Of a DNA stretch of 64,000 bases, positions 1-8,849 are shown piece after piece. Source of the DNA: Halofilum ochraceum (lineage in GTDB: Bacteria; Pseudomonadota; Gammaproteobacteria; XJ16; Halofilaceae); the NCBI RefSeq assembly GCF_001614315.2, contig NZ_LVEG02000005.1:124001-188000 (forward strand), given 5' to 3'. Made by a program: the position numbers and the translations under genes. Every line of letters starts with the position of its first letter. Position 1 is the stretch's first letter. The notes beneath the pieces were generated by a model, which was not told the DNA's origin, ran no database searches, and saw nothing but the letters and a program-made list of their open reading frames with translations.

Positions 1-95
1 GTGTCGGTTTTCCTCCCCCGAAATCTGCCCGTGAGCCGGGCAGCCCGGCCGCGGACATTTCGGTGACGGCGGCCGTCAGAATGAGGAATCAGGGC

Positions 96-1535
96 ATGCA
101 AGACGAGACGATCCGCAGCACCGGACAGGTTGCCGTACACGATGGCGGCACCGGCGATACGGATACGGGCGCGCTCCGTGCCGGTGACAATCAGGTAGTG
201 CATCCGTGGGAAGCGCTGGCCGATTACGGGCATAACGAACGTACCGTCATCTCGCACTCGGAAGGAATCTACCTGTACGACACGGAAGGCAACCGGCTGC
301 TGGATGGCCCCGGCGGGATGTGGTGCGTGAATGTGGGCCACGGACGCCGGGAAATCGCCGATGCGGCGGCAACCCAGATGATGGACATGGGCTATGTCAG
401 CCCGTGGTCGCTGACCAGCGGGCCGGCGGCACGTCTCGGTGAACGTCTGGCGAAACTGGCGCCGGGTGACCTGAACAACGTGTTCTTCACCACCGGCGGC
501 TCGACGGCCGTCGACTCGGCGCTGCGATTCGTGCAGTTCCGCAACAACATTCTCGGTCGTCCGGAGAAGAAGCACATCATCACGCGCATGGACGCGTATC
601 ACGGCAGTACGTACCTGTCCGCTTCCGTATCGGGCAAGGGCCGTGACAAGAGCTGGTTCGATTACGAGACCGATACGATCGATTTCCTGTCGTCGCCGAA
701 TCCCTATCGACGTCCGGCGGGCATGAGCGTGGAAGAGTTCCGCGATGAGAAGGTAGCGGAGCTGGAGCAGCGGATCCTGGATATCGGCCCCGAGAAGGTC
801 GCCGCGTTCATCGCGGAACCGATTCTCGCCTCCGGCGGCGTGATCGTCCCGCCGGAGGGGTATCACCGCATGTGCGCCGAGGTCTGCCGCCGGCACGATG
901 TCCTGTACATTTCCGATGAAGTGGTGACCGCGTTCGGACGTCTGGGGCATATGTTTTCCAGCGAAGCCGTGTTCGATGTCGTTCCCGACATCATCACGAT
1001 CGCCAAGGGCCTGACCTCCGGCTACGTCCCCATGGGCGGGGTACTCATCGCCGATCATCTGCTTGAGGGGATCAGTGGTCAGCGCTCGAAAGAGGCGATC
1101 TTCTCCAACGGTTTCACCTACTCGGGGCACCCGGTGTCGTGCGCCGCCGCGATGGCCAATATCGACATCCTGGAGCGCGAAGACCTGCCTGGGCACGTGC
1201 GTTCGATCGCCCCGTATTTCCAGGAACGGCTGGCCGAGCTCCGGGATTTGCCGATCGTCGGCGATGTTCGTGGCATGGGACTGGTCGGGTGTGTCGAGTG
1301 TGAGATCAGCGACGACACCCAGGACGCGCTGGAACTCGATTACGCGATCGGTAATCGCATCGATGCGCATTGCCAGGAACTCGGGCTGCTGGTGCGCCCG
1401 TTCGTCAATATGTGCGTGATGTCGCCGCCGTTGACCATCACCCGGGAGCAGGTCGATGAACTGGTCGATAATCTTCGGCTGGGGATCGAGCGGGCGATGG
1501 TGGACCTGCGCAACGAGGGCATCTGGAAAGGCTGA
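96..1535 (+). CDS. Class III (PLP-dependent) aminotransferase, omega-amino acid or polyamine type
   Basis: Fold-type I PLP aminotransferase of about 479 residues, a normal length for the family. The sequence shows the glycine-rich cofactor region (FFTTGGSTAVDSALR), the Asp of ISDEVVTAFGR that contacts the PLP ring nitrogen, and the Schiff-base lysine in TIAKGLTSGY. These are class III hallmarks, shared with putrescine-pyruvate and taurine-pyruvate transaminases of the SpuC type. A GTG at 63 and an ATG at 81 are also in frame. I chose ATG 96 because GAGGA lies about 8 bp upstream and the earlier residues look non-conserved. A methyltransferase follows 30 bp downstream, probably co-transcribed. 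The substrate is not determined. An amine substrate is a guess from the putrescine genes at the other end of the window. Confidence 0.85.
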   Translation: MQDETIRSTGQVAVHDGGTGDTDTGALRAGDNQVVHPWEALADYGHNERTVISHSEGIYLYDTEGNRLLDGPGGMWCVNVGHGRREIADAAATQMMDMGYVSPWSLTSGPAARLGERLAKLAPGDLNNVFFTTGGSTAVDSALRFVQFRNNILGRPEKKHIITRMDAYHGSTYLSASVSGKGRDKSWFDYETDTIDFLSSPNPYRRPAGMSVEEFRDEKVAELEQRILDIGPEKVAAFIAEPILASGGVIVPPEGYHRMCAEVCRRHDVLYISDEVVTAFGRLGHMFSSEAVFDVVPDIITIAKGLTSGYVPMGGVLIADHLLEGISGQRSKEAIFSNGFTYSGHPVSCAAAMANIDILEREDLPGHVRSIAPYFQERLAELRDLPIVGDVRGMGLVGCVECEISDDTQDALELDYAIGNRIDAHCQELGLLVRPFVNMCVMSPPLTITREQVDELVDNLRLGIERAMVDLRNEGIWKG

Positions 1536-1565
1536 TGGGGCCATCAGAACGCGAGGGAGACGACC

Positions 1566-2357
1566 ATGGCATCCGTTGAAGACGGCGAAGCCGAATATAC
1601 CGACGAGTCGATCAGCTTTCTGGAGACACTCTGGGGCGAGGGCTACCTCTCGCCTGGCGGCCCGGATGAGGTCCGTGCGGTGCTCGAGGGCATCGACCTC
1701 ACCGGCAAGCGGGTACTCGATATCGGCTGCGGTTCGGGCGGTATCACGCGTTCACTGGCGGCCGATTACGGTGCCGCCCAGGTGGTAGGAATCGATGTGG
1801 AAGCGCCGGTGCTGGAGCAGGCCCGGCGTCGGGCGAAGGACGACGATATCTCCGACCGGGTCGATTTCATCCAGGTGGAACCGGGCCCGCTCCCGTTCGC
1901 GGACGGGGAGTTCGATATCGTGTTCAGCAAGGACTCGATGATCCATATCCCGGACAAAGAGTCGCTGTTCGCGGACATCATGCGGATACTGGTCCCGGGT
2001 GGCTGGCTGGTCGCGAGCGACTGGCTCATGGCGCATGACGATGAGCCGTCCGCCGACATGAAACGCTATCTCGATCTGGAGGGGCTGAGTTTCGCGATGG
2101 CCTCTCCAAGACGTTACCGGAAGGCCCTTGAGGGCGCCGGGTTCCACGATGTCGAGTTGCGCAACCGCAACCCGTGGTATCGCGAGGTGGCCCGCCGGGA
2201 ACTGGCCGCGCTTGAAGGCGACCTGTACGAGCAGGCCGCCGCAGCGGCCGGACGGGAGGTGGTGGACGCCAATATACAGACATGGCGCGCGATGAGCGTC
2301 GTGCTGGATAGTGGCGAGCATTGCCCGCATCATCTGCGCGGGCGCAAGCCTGCGTGA
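1566..2357 (+). CDS. SAM-dependent methyltransferase (class I, ubiE/phosphoethanolamine-like)
   Basis: Class I Rossmann methyltransferase of 263 residues. Motif I is visible as VLDIGCGSGGITRSL near residue 50, followed by the acidic end of beta-2 (GIDVEAPVLEQARRRA) and a post-II motif (FDIVFSKDSMIHIPDKESLF). The IHIPDK stretch is typical of small-molecule N- or C-methyltransferases such as phosphoethanolamine, sarcosine or dimethylglycine enzymes. A role in making a methylated compatible solute would suit the neighbourhood but is inference only. GAGGGAG lies about 8 bp before the ATG. The gene follows the aminotransferase by 30 bp and is followed by a strong terminator, so the two form a short operon. 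The substrate cannot be read from the sequence. Confidence 0.8.
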   Translation: MASVEDGEAEYTDESISFLETLWGEGYLSPGGPDEVRAVLEGIDLTGKRVLDIGCGSGGITRSLAADYGAAQVVGIDVEAPVLEQARRRAKDDDISDRVDFIQVEPGPLPFADGEFDIVFSKDSMIHIPDKESLFADIMRILVPGGWLVASDWLMAHDDEPSADMKRYLDLEGLSFAMASPRRYRKALEGAGFHDVELRNRNPWYREVARRELAALEGDLYEQAAAAAGREVVDANIQTWRAMSVVLDSGEHCPHHLRGRKPA

Positions 2358-2484
2358 CGCCGATCATTTCCTGAATCACGCGATGCACCGGGTGTTCCCC
2401 GGTGGAGTTGCCGTGGTGACGCTGTGCCCCGAGGGCTGGCCGTACAAGCGGCCGAATCGGGTTCCTCCCCGCAGGGTCTTGTAA

Positions 2485-2519
2485 CCCCACCGCGATTCGG
2501 TCGCGGTGGGGGATTTTTT
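2485..2519 (+). terminator. Rho-independent terminator after the aminotransferase/methyltransferase pair
   Basis: An 11-bp perfect GC-rich stem (CCCCACCGCGA paired with TCGCGGTGGGG) encloses a 5-nt loop and is followed by GATTTTTTC. It lies 127 bp after the methyltransferase stop codon. The rest of 2358-2484 shows no convincing gene. Confidence 0.9.
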
Positions 2520-2558
2520 CCGGTTAATGGCCGTTGAGCGGCGCGGGCCCATCGAACA

Positions 2559-2639
2559 ATCGCGAGCAAGCTCGCTCCTACAGCGTTGAACATGCCGCGA
2601 TGGCTTGTTTGGCCTTGTAGGAGCGAGCTTGCTCGCGAT
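2559..2639. repeat. REP-like palindrome, 24-bp perfect inverted arms
   Basis: The arms at 2559-2582 and 2616-2639 are exact reverse complements, cored on GTAGGAGCGAGCTTGCTCGC, with 33 bp between them. Each arm is itself a smaller palindrome (GCGAGCAAGCTCGC). This is the layout of the paired REP elements that are mobilised by RAYT transposases in Pseudomonas and relatives. No RAYT gene is present in the window. The repeat sits between the terminator at 2485 and the convergent end of the carnitine operon. Confidence 0.8.
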
Positions 2640-2731
2640 CAATGCGGGTCACTATGGACACGGACGCGCTCACCGATTCAGCTGTACTGACTGCAAGTCG
2701 CCGGTTTTTTTCCGGGAGCCCTGCCTGGGAC

Positions 2732-3217
2732 TCACCCGCGGCGGATACCGATGGTCCGCCCCGCGTCCGCCGGCCATTCTTCATAGCCGTGCGCCCGGTT
2801 CAGTTCATCGACCCTTTCGGCGACGGCGTCAGGGAATGGAGCAGGGCGCTCTGTCGTCGTGTCGATTCCCATCAGCATAATCTCGCCGGTGGCCAGGGCC
2901 GTGCCCTCACCCGCCTCGCGCAGCGTCATCAACACGTGCAGCCGCTTGGCGTCGTGATCAACCAGACGGACTTCAACGGCCAGCGGCTGCGCCTCGTACG
3001 CCTGGGCAAGGTAACGGATATGGGTCTCGAGCGTGAACGCCGTGTAGCCGTGTTCCGCACGCGATGTCGCACCGAGCCCCAGCCACTCCAGCAGCGCATC
3101 GGTCGCCTCGCTGAAGACGCCGGCAAAGGCCGCATCGTTCATGTGACTGTTGTAGTCGACCCATTCGTGCCGGACGGTCGTCCGGTAGCAGGTGAGGGCG
3201 GTCCGTGATGCGCTCAT
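2732..3217 (-). CDS. cdhB: Acyl-CoA thioesterase, probable betainyl-CoA thioesterase
   Basis: Hotdog-fold thioesterase of 161 residues, similar in length to 4-hydroxybenzoyl-CoA thioesterases. The N-terminal HEWVDYNSHMNDAAFAGVFSEATD matches the conserved family start (VRxxEvDxxGHmNnaaY...), which carries the active-site Asp/Asn. It is the third gene of a compact operon: its ATG lies 1 bp after the stop of the carnitine dehydrogenase gene. In the carnitine pathway known from Pseudomonas, this position encodes the enzyme that hydrolyses betainyl-CoA to glycine betaine and CoA. The assignment rests on gene order as much as on sequence, and it could act on another short acyl-CoA. Confidence 0.75.
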   Translation of the reverse strand: MSASRTALTCYRTTVRHEWVDYNSHMNDAAFAGVFSEATDALLEWLGLGATSRAEHGYTAFTLETHIRYLAQAYEAQPLAVEVRLVDHDAKRLHVLMTLREAGEGTALATGEIMLMGIDTTTERPAPFPDAVAERVDELNRAHGYEEWPADAGRTIGIRRG

Positions 3218-3218
3218 C

Positions 3219-4193
3219 TCAGATCCGCCCCTCGATGCCCTCGGCCTCCGGCCAGTACTCGCTCACCAGATCGATGAGGCGTGACAGGAACTCGTCCCGC
3301 CGGGCCTCCAGCTCCTGCACCGAGCGACCCGCCGCCTGGTGTTCGCAGCCGTCGGCCACGCGGTCGATCAGTTCGTCGGTGAGTTCCGGCGCTTCCAGTT
3401 TCGTCCACGGCAGCTTCAGCGCCGGCCCGAACTGATGGAGCATGTGCCGCATGCCGCCTTCGCCGCCGGCAAGGTGGAAGGTCAGGAACGTACCCATCAG
3501 CGACCAGCGCAGGCCGGCGCCGTAGACGACGGCCGCGTCGATCTCTTCCGTGGTCGCTACCCCGTCGTTGACGAGGTGCAGCGCTTCGCGCCACAGGGCT
3601 TCCATAAGACGATCGGCCACGTGTCCCTCGATCTCGCGGCGGACGATCAGGGGACGCATGTCGATCGAGCGGTAGAATGCCGCCGCCCGTTCGACCGCCT
3701 CGGGATCCGTCCGCTCGCCACCGACCAGTTCGACCAGTGGCAGCAGATAGACCGGGTTGAACGGGTGCGCCACCATCACGCGGCCCGGGTTCTCGCAGTC
3801 CGCCTGCAGCGTCGTGGGCAGCAGACCGGAGGTGCTCGAGGCGATGATCGCATCCGGATCCGCGGCGGCGTCGATCTGCGCGAGCACCGCGCGCTTCACG
3901 TCCTCGCGCTCGGGGGCGTTCTCCTGAATCAGGCCGGCGCCGGCGACGGCGTCCTCGAGGTCGGTCGTGAAGCGAATGCGATTGCGGTCCGCACCTTCCG
4001 CCAGACCGCGTTTTTCGAGCGTCGGCCAGGCCGTGTCCACCGCTGCCTGCAGGCGTTTCTCCGCCGCGGGGTCCGGATCGGTAACCACGACGTCGAGTCC
4101 GCGGGCCAGACAGCGTGCCGCCCAGCCGTTACCGATGACGCCGGCGCCGACGATCGCGACGCGCGTGACCGGCGTGGTTTCCGTAGCGCTCAT
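3219..4193 (-). CDS. cdhA: L-carnitine dehydrogenase (3-hydroxyacyl-CoA dehydrogenase family)
   Basis: NAD-dependent oxidoreductase of 324 residues. The N-terminal Rossmann fold reads VAIVGAGVIGNGWAARCLARG (GxGxxG), followed by DPDPAAEKR at the end of beta-2. The C-terminal domain is that of 3-hydroxyacyl-CoA dehydrogenase, with IIASSTSGLLPT and VAHPFNPVYLLPLVELVGG carrying the catalytic Ser and His. Length and the HPFNPVYLLPLVE motif fit L-carnitine dehydrogenases, which oxidise carnitine to 3-dehydrocarnitine. A much longer upstream reading frame exists, but it is the shadow of the preceding gene. The real ATG at 4193 overlaps that gene's stop by one base (TGATG), and translational coupling is likely. 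Confidence 0.87.
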   Translation of the reverse strand: MSATETTPVTRVAIVGAGVIGNGWAARCLARGLDVVVTDPDPAAEKRLQAAVDTAWPTLEKRGLAEGADRNRIRFTTDLEDAVAGAGLIQENAPEREDVKRAVLAQIDAAADPDAIIASSTSGLLPTTLQADCENPGRVMVAHPFNPVYLLPLVELVGGERTDPEAVERAAAFYRSIDMRPLIVRREIEGHVADRLMEALWREALHLVNDGVATTEEIDAAVVYGAGLRWSLMGTFLTFHLAGGEGGMRHMLHQFGPALKLPWTKLEAPELTDELIDRVADGCEHQAAGRSVQELEARRDEFLSRLIDLVSEYWPEAEGIEGRI

Positions 4194-5080
4194 CAGTTGC
4201 TCCCCGGCTTGCGCAGGCCCAGCATGTCGCGGGCTTCCGCGGGGGTGACCACGCGGCTGCCGAGCTGTTCGGTGATGTTGGCCGCACGCTCGACCAGCTG
4301 GCCGTTGCTTGCGAATACGCCCTTGTCGAGATAGATGTTGTCCTCGAGGCCGACCCGGACGTTGCCACCCAGCAGCACCGATTGCGCCGCCATCGGCATC
4401 TGCATGCGGCCGACACCGAATGCGGCCCAGTTGGCGTTCGCCGGCAGTTTGTTGCGCATGGCGACCATACTTTCCGTGTCCGCCTCCGCGGCCCAGGGGA
4501 TGCCGAGGCAGAGCTGGAAGAGGGGGTCGTCGTCGATCAGACCGTCGGCGATCAGTTGCCGCGCCAGGCGGATATGACCGAGTTCGAAACACTCGATCTC
4601 CGGTTTGACACCGCTCTTCTGGATCAGCTCGGCCTGTTCGCGCAGCATGGGGGCCGTGCTGACGTAGACGTTGTCGGCGAAGTTGTAGCTGCCGCAGTCG
4701 AGCGTACAGATCTCCGGCAGCAGCTCGCCGATCGGGGCATGGCGCTCGGCGGGTGTCTGCAGGCTCGTACCGGGACCGGCAACGGCCGGATCCTCTTCAC
4801 CGGGGAACCAGTCGCCGCCACCCCCTGCAGTGATGTTGAGCACCACATCGGTGTCGGCGGCGCGTACGCGCTCCACGACTTCTCGATACAGCGCGCGATC
4901 GTGACTCGGCGCGCCGGTTTCCGGGTCCCGCACGTGGATGTGGGCGATGGCGGCGCCGGCGCTAGCCGCTTCGATGCACGCGTCCGCGATCTGCTCGGGC
5001 GTGACCGGAATGGACGGGTGTTTGCCGACGGTATCGCCCGCGCCGGTTACGGCACAGCTGATAATGACGTTGCGGTTCAT
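4193..5080 (-). CDS. cdhC: 3-keto acid cleavage enzyme (BKACE/DUF849), dehydrocarnitine cleavage
   Basis: BKACE-family TIM barrel of 295 residues, starting [17 protein letters not shown]. Zn-binding and catalytic features include [14 protein letters not shown] (HxH metal site), the [11 protein letters not shown] region and [12 protein letters not shown] with the metal-binding Glu. BKACE enzymes condense a beta-keto acid with acetyl-CoA. The carnitine-pathway member converts 3-dehydrocarnitine plus acetyl-CoA to betainyl-CoA plus acetoacetate. ATG 5080 has AGGAGA 7 bp upstream. The alternative ATG at 5131 lacks a good site. It is the first gene of the three-gene operon and diverges from the thiolase at 5342, so 5081-5341 must hold both promoters. 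Confidence 0.87.
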   Translation of the reverse strand: MNRNVIISCAVTGAGDTVGKHPSIPVTPEQIADACIEAASAGAAIAHIHVRDPETGAPSHDRALYREVVERVRAADTDVVLNITAGGGGDWFPGEEDPAVAGPGTSLQTPAERHAPIGELLPEICTLDCGSYNFADNVYVSTAPMLREQAELIQKSGVKPEIECFELGHIRLARQLIADGLIDDDPLFQLCLGIPWAAEADTESMVAMRNKLPANANWAAFGVGRMQMPMAAQSVLLGGNVRVGLEDNIYLDKGVFASNGQLVERAANITEQLGSRVVTPAEARDMLGLRKPGSN

Positions 5081-5341
5081 GTTCGAGTCTCCTGGATCGA
5101 TCGCGAGGGGGCGTAGCGTCCCGTACGACATGAATGATCGGAGAGCGGGACGCCTGGGCTTTGATGTAAAACGCCGCGTTTTTGACCGGAACCGCCTGTG
5201 CGCATCCGGTTAACGCCCCGGCGTTTCTCGGCAAACACCGGAGCGTCGTTCAAACGATGCTCGGGTGCACTGTATAGTGCGTCGGCCCGGCCCGGCGGCG
5301 CGATCCCGACGGCCATCGATTCAGAACCGGAGGAACCGACC

Positions 5342-6541
5342 TTGGCTCAACGCGAAATCGTACTCTGTGCACCGGTCCGAACCGCTATCGGCACGTATGG
5401 CGGTTCCCTGGGCGGCGTGGCCGCAACCGAGCTCGGGGCGACCGTGATCCGCGCGACGCTCGCACGCAGTGGCCTTGCCCCGGAACGCGTGGATGGCGTC
5501 ATCGCGGGCCAGGTCCTGCAGGCCGGCGCGAAGATGAATCCGGCCCGCCAGGCGGCGATCAACGGCGGACTCGGGATCGATGTGCCGGCGCAGACGGTCA
5601 ACCGCGTCTGCGGTTCCGGCGCTCAGGCGGTCGTCTCGGCGGCGCAGGCGATCCGGGCCGGCGATGCGGACTGCATGATCGCCGGCGGCATGGAGAATAT
5701 GGACCGCGCGCCGTATCTGGACATGAGCGGCCGCTGGGGGCATCGGATGGGGCCCGTGCAGATGCTCGACTGCATGCTGACGGATGGCCTCAACGACGCG
5801 TTTTCCGATCAGCACTCCGGCTGGCATACCGAGGACCTGGCGACGGAATACGGTATCGACCGGGCTGCGCAGGACGCCTGGGCCGCGCGCTCGCAGCAAC
5901 GTTTCACGGCGGCCCAGACGCGCGGCGATTTCGCGGGCGAGATCGAGCCGGTCGAGATCAAAAAACGGCGCGAGACGGTCGAGTTCGCCATCGACGAACA
6001 CAACCGTGGCGATACGACGGCCGAGGGGCTCGGCAAGCTGCGACCGGCATTCCGCAAGGACGGCACGATCACCGCCGGCAACGCGCCGGGCCTGAACAGT
6101 GGCGCCGCGGCGATGGTCGTTGCTGAGCGCGAGCACGCGCGCGAGGTCGGCCTGCAGCCGATGGCGCGGCTCGCGGGGTACGGTATCGCCGCGGTGGAGC
6201 CGGGTATGTTCGGCATCGGGCCGGTGCCGGCAGTACGCCGGGCGCTGGCCCACGCCGGCTGGGAAACCGGCGACGTGGATCGGGTCGAAATCAATGAGGC
6301 GTTCGCGGCGATCGCGGTCGCCTGCCAGCGGGAACTCGGGTTGCCCGAGGAGATCGTCAACGTCGATGGCGGTGCGATCGCTCACGGGCATCCGATCGGC
6401 GCGACCGGTGCGGTGCTGACCACGCGCCTGCTGCACTCCATGGCACGCGATGGGCTGCGCCGGGGTATCGTCACGCTGTGCATCGGCGGCGGGCAGGGGA
6501 TCGCGCTCGCGCTGGAGATGGATCCGGCATTCGGATCCTGA
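5342..6541 (+). CDS. Acetyl-CoA C-acetyltransferase (thiolase), TTG start
   Basis: Thiolase of 399 residues. The nucleophilic Cys is in NRVCGSGAQAV (about residue 89). The C-terminal motifs HGHPIGATGA and CIGGGQGIALALE carry the catalytic His and Cys. VRTAIGTYGGSLG at the N-terminus is the usual start. No ATG fits that start: the nearest in-frame ATG upstream (5198) would add 48 non-conserved residues. TTG 5342 has GGAGGAA at 5329-5335, 6 bp upstream, and is almost certainly the true start. It probably splits acetoacetyl-CoA, which would use the acetoacetate released by the divergent carnitine operon. No CoA transferase or acetoacetyl-CoA synthetase is nearby. Confidence 0.9.
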   Translation: MAQREIVLCAPVRTAIGTYGGSLGGVAATELGATVIRATLARSGLAPERVDGVIAGQVLQAGAKMNPARQAAINGGLGIDVPAQTVNRVCGSGAQAVVSAAQAIRAGDADCMIAGGMENMDRAPYLDMSGRWGHRMGPVQMLDCMLTDGLNDAFSDQHSGWHTEDLATEYGIDRAAQDAWAARSQQRFTAAQTRGDFAGEIEPVEIKKRRETVEFAIDEHNRGDTTAEGLGKLRPAFRKDGTITAGNAPGLNSGAAAMVVAEREHAREVGLQPMARLAGYGIAAVEPGMFGIGPVPAVRRALAHAGWETGDVDRVEINEAFAAIAVACQRELGLPEEIVNVDGGAIAHGHPIGATGAVLTTRLLHSMARDGLRRGIVTLCIGGGQGIALALEMDPAFGS

Positions 6542-6666
6542 GCGTGCCTTTTGTGCCGAGGCGCGCGGCGGCCCGTTCGTACTGGCCCGGTACTTGACTC
6601 TGTATTGAGCTACCGAGTGTAGTGTGTCGGCTCACTCATGAAATTCGACGTGTGGGGCGGTGTATC

Positions 6667-7026
6667 ATGTCTTCTTTCCGGAAAACGCTTTTGGGCCGGA
6701 TCTTTTGCACGGGATTCGGGTTCGCGGTCAGCCTGCCGGCGGTCGCGGACGCGACGGCTGACGGCTCCTGGGGGCATCACGGTATGATGTGGAATGGCGG
6801 CGGCATGGGCTGGTTCATGGGACCGATCATGATGCTGCTGTTCCTGGCGGCCGCGGTGGCCATCGTCGTGCTCATCGTGCGCGCGCTCGGTGGACATGGT
6901 CCCGCGCAGGGGGCCCAGTCAACCGATGGATCGTCCGCGCTGCGGATCCTCGAGGAGCGATTCGCGCGCGGCGAGATCGACGAAGAAGAGTTCCGCAACC
7001 GCAAAAACGCCCTCGAACGGCACTGA
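6667..7026 (+). CDS. SHOCT-domain small membrane protein
   Basis: Protein of 119 residues in three parts: an N-terminal signal-like hydrophobic stretch (TLLGRIFCTGFGFAVSLPAVADA), a Met/Gly/His-rich linker (GHHGMMWNGGGMGWFMG) leading into a strong transmembrane segment (about residues 55-75), and a C-terminal SHOCT motif (ALRILEERFARGEIDEEEFRNRKNALE). SHOCT modules are short helical C-termini thought to mediate oligomerisation. The Met/His-rich segment recalls small copper-associated membrane proteins, but that is only suggestive. ATG 6667 was chosen over 6622 because the hydrophobic leader starts there. Function is unknown. It lies alone between the thiolase and the choline dehydrogenase gene. 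Confidence 0.75.
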   Translation: MSSFRKTLLGRIFCTGFGFAVSLPAVADATADGSWGHHGMMWNGGGMGWFMGPIMMLLFLAAAVAIVVLIVRALGGHGPAQGAQSTDGSSALRILEERFARGEIDEEEFRNRKNALERH

Positions 7027-7102
7027 AGCGATGCTGACGCCAGCGCGTTGAACCTGACGCCTCGGGGGAAGCGCACGGTCGGTTCGTTATTGGAGAATAC
7101 GC

Positions 7103-8797
7103 ATGAGCGAGTACGATTTTGACCAGTCATTCGACTACGTCATCGTCGGTGCGGGATCAGCGGGCTGCGTACTCGCCGATCGCCTCAGTGCTGACGGCGA
7201 GAATCAGGTCCTCGTGCTCGAATTCGGTGGCAAGGACAACTCCATCTACATCCAGATGCCGACGGCGTTCTCGATCCCGCTGAATAAGCCGCGCTTCGAC
7301 TGGGAGATGCACACGGAAGTCGAACCGGGCCTCAACAACCGCTCTATCCATCAAGCGCGCGGCAAAGTGATCGGCGGTTCCTCATCGATCAACGGCATGG
7401 CCTACGTGCGCGGCTCGGCGGGCGATTTCGAAGAGTGGGCCGAGCTCGGTGCGGAGGGCTGGAACTACCGGGACGTGCTGCCGTACTTCCGGCGTGCCGA
7501 GGACTGCATCTACGGCGAGGACGACTACCGGAGCACCGGCGGCCCGGTCGGCGTCTGCAATGGCAACAATATGCAGAACCCGCTCTACCGCGCCTTCATC
7601 AAGGCCGGGGAGCAGGCGGGCTATGGTCGCACGGATGACTACAACGGCGCCCGCCAGGAAGGCTTCTGCCGCATGGACATGAGCGTGCGCAACGGCGTCC
7701 GCGCATCCACCGCGAACGCGTACCTCAAACCGGCGCTCAATCGGAACAATCTCCATCTCGAGATGCACGCGCTCACACAGCGCGTGATCATGGACGGCAA
7801 GAAGGCGATCGGCGTCGAGTATCGCCAGAACGGGCGCACGATCCGCGTGCGGGCACGGCGCGAGGTGCTTGTCTGTGCCAGCGCTTTCAATTCTCCGAAA
7901 CTGCTGATGCTCTCCGGAATCGGCCCGGCCGAGCACCTGCGCGAGCACGGCATCGACGTCGTCCATGACCTGCCCGGTGTCGGCGAGAACCTGCAGGACC
8001 ATCTCGAGGTCTGGGTCCAGCAGCGCTGCACGCAGAAGATCACGCTCAACGGCTGGCTCAACCCGCTCGCCCAGGCCTGGATCGGCGCGCGCTGGCTGCT
8101 GTTCAAGTCCGGACTGGGTGGGACCAATCACTTCGAGTCGAACGGGTACATCCGCAGCCGTGCCGGCCTCAAGTATCCGGACGTGCAATATCACTTCCTC
8201 GCCGGCGCGATCGCCTACGACGGCTCGAGCGCGGTGAAGGGCCACGGCTTCCAGGTCCATCTGGGCCACAACAAGCCGAAGAGCCGTGGCTGGGTCCGCC
8301 TGCGATCGGCCGATCCGGCGGCGCCGCCGCGCATGTTCTTCAATTACCTCGCCGAGGAGGAAGACCGGCGCGCGTACCGGGACGCCGTGCGGTTCACGCG
8401 CGAGATCTTTGCCCAGCAGGCGTTCGACGAGTTCCGGGGCGCTGAAGTCGCGCCGGGCGACGACGTCCAGAGCGACGACGAACTGGACAACTGGGTGGCC
8501 GATTCGGCTGAGACCGCCTACCACCCCTGCGGGACCTGCCGCATGGGCAAGGATGACATGTCCGTCGTGGACCCCGAATGCCGTGTGCACGGCATCGAGA
8601 ATCTGCGCGTCGTCGACTCGTCGATCATGCCGACCGTCACCAATGGCAACATCAACGCCCCGACGATCATGATCGGCGAGAAGGCCGCCGACCACATTCT
8701 GGGGCATGGATTGCTGGAGCCATCGACCGCGCCGGTCTATGCGGCCGACGGTTGGCAGGAGCGTCAACGGGAAGGGGAGCCCGAGCGCACGCTGTGA
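7103..8797 (+). CDS. betA: Choline dehydrogenase-like GMC oxidoreductase
   Basis: FAD-dependent GMC oxidoreductase of 564 residues. The N-terminal ADP-binding motif is DYVIVGAGSAGCVLADRLS, followed by the GMC signature GKVIGGSSSINGMAYVRG and, near the C-terminus, the catalytic His region HPCGTCRMG and PTVTNGNINAPTIMIGEKAAD. Length and these motifs match BetA, the membrane-associated enzyme oxidising choline to betaine aldehyde. GGAGA lies 9 bp before the ATG. Unlike classic bet loci there is no betB, betI or BCCT transporter beside it. With the carnitine operon next door it suggests supply of glycine betaine from two precursors. Related GMC alcohol dehydrogenases cannot be excluded. Confidence 0.83.
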   Translation: MSEYDFDQSFDYVIVGAGSAGCVLADRLSADGENQVLVLEFGGKDNSIYIQMPTAFSIPLNKPRFDWEMHTEVEPGLNNRSIHQARGKVIGGSSSINGMAYVRGSAGDFEEWAELGAEGWNYRDVLPYFRRAEDCIYGEDDYRSTGGPVGVCNGNNMQNPLYRAFIKAGEQAGYGRTDDYNGARQEGFCRMDMSVRNGVRASTANAYLKPALNRNNLHLEMHALTQRVIMDGKKAIGVEYRQNGRTIRVRARREVLVCASAFNSPKLLMLSGIGPAEHLREHGIDVVHDLPGVGENLQDHLEVWVQQRCTQKITLNGWLNPLAQAWIGARWLLFKSGLGGTNHFESNGYIRSRAGLKYPDVQYHFLAGAIAYDGSSAVKGHGFQVHLGHNKPKSRGWVRLRSADPAAPPRMFFNYLAEEEDRRAYRDAVRFTREIFAQQAFDEFRGAEVAPGDDVQSDDELDNWVADSAETAYHPCGTCRMGKDDMSVVDPECRVHGIENLRVVDSSIMPTVTNGNINAPTIMIGEKAADHILGHGLLEPSTAPVYAADGWQERQREGEPERTL

Positions 8798-8849
8798 TTA
8801 TGGCCGGGGCCGGGCGCGGTGCATCGACCTCCGATCGCGCCGCAGGGCG

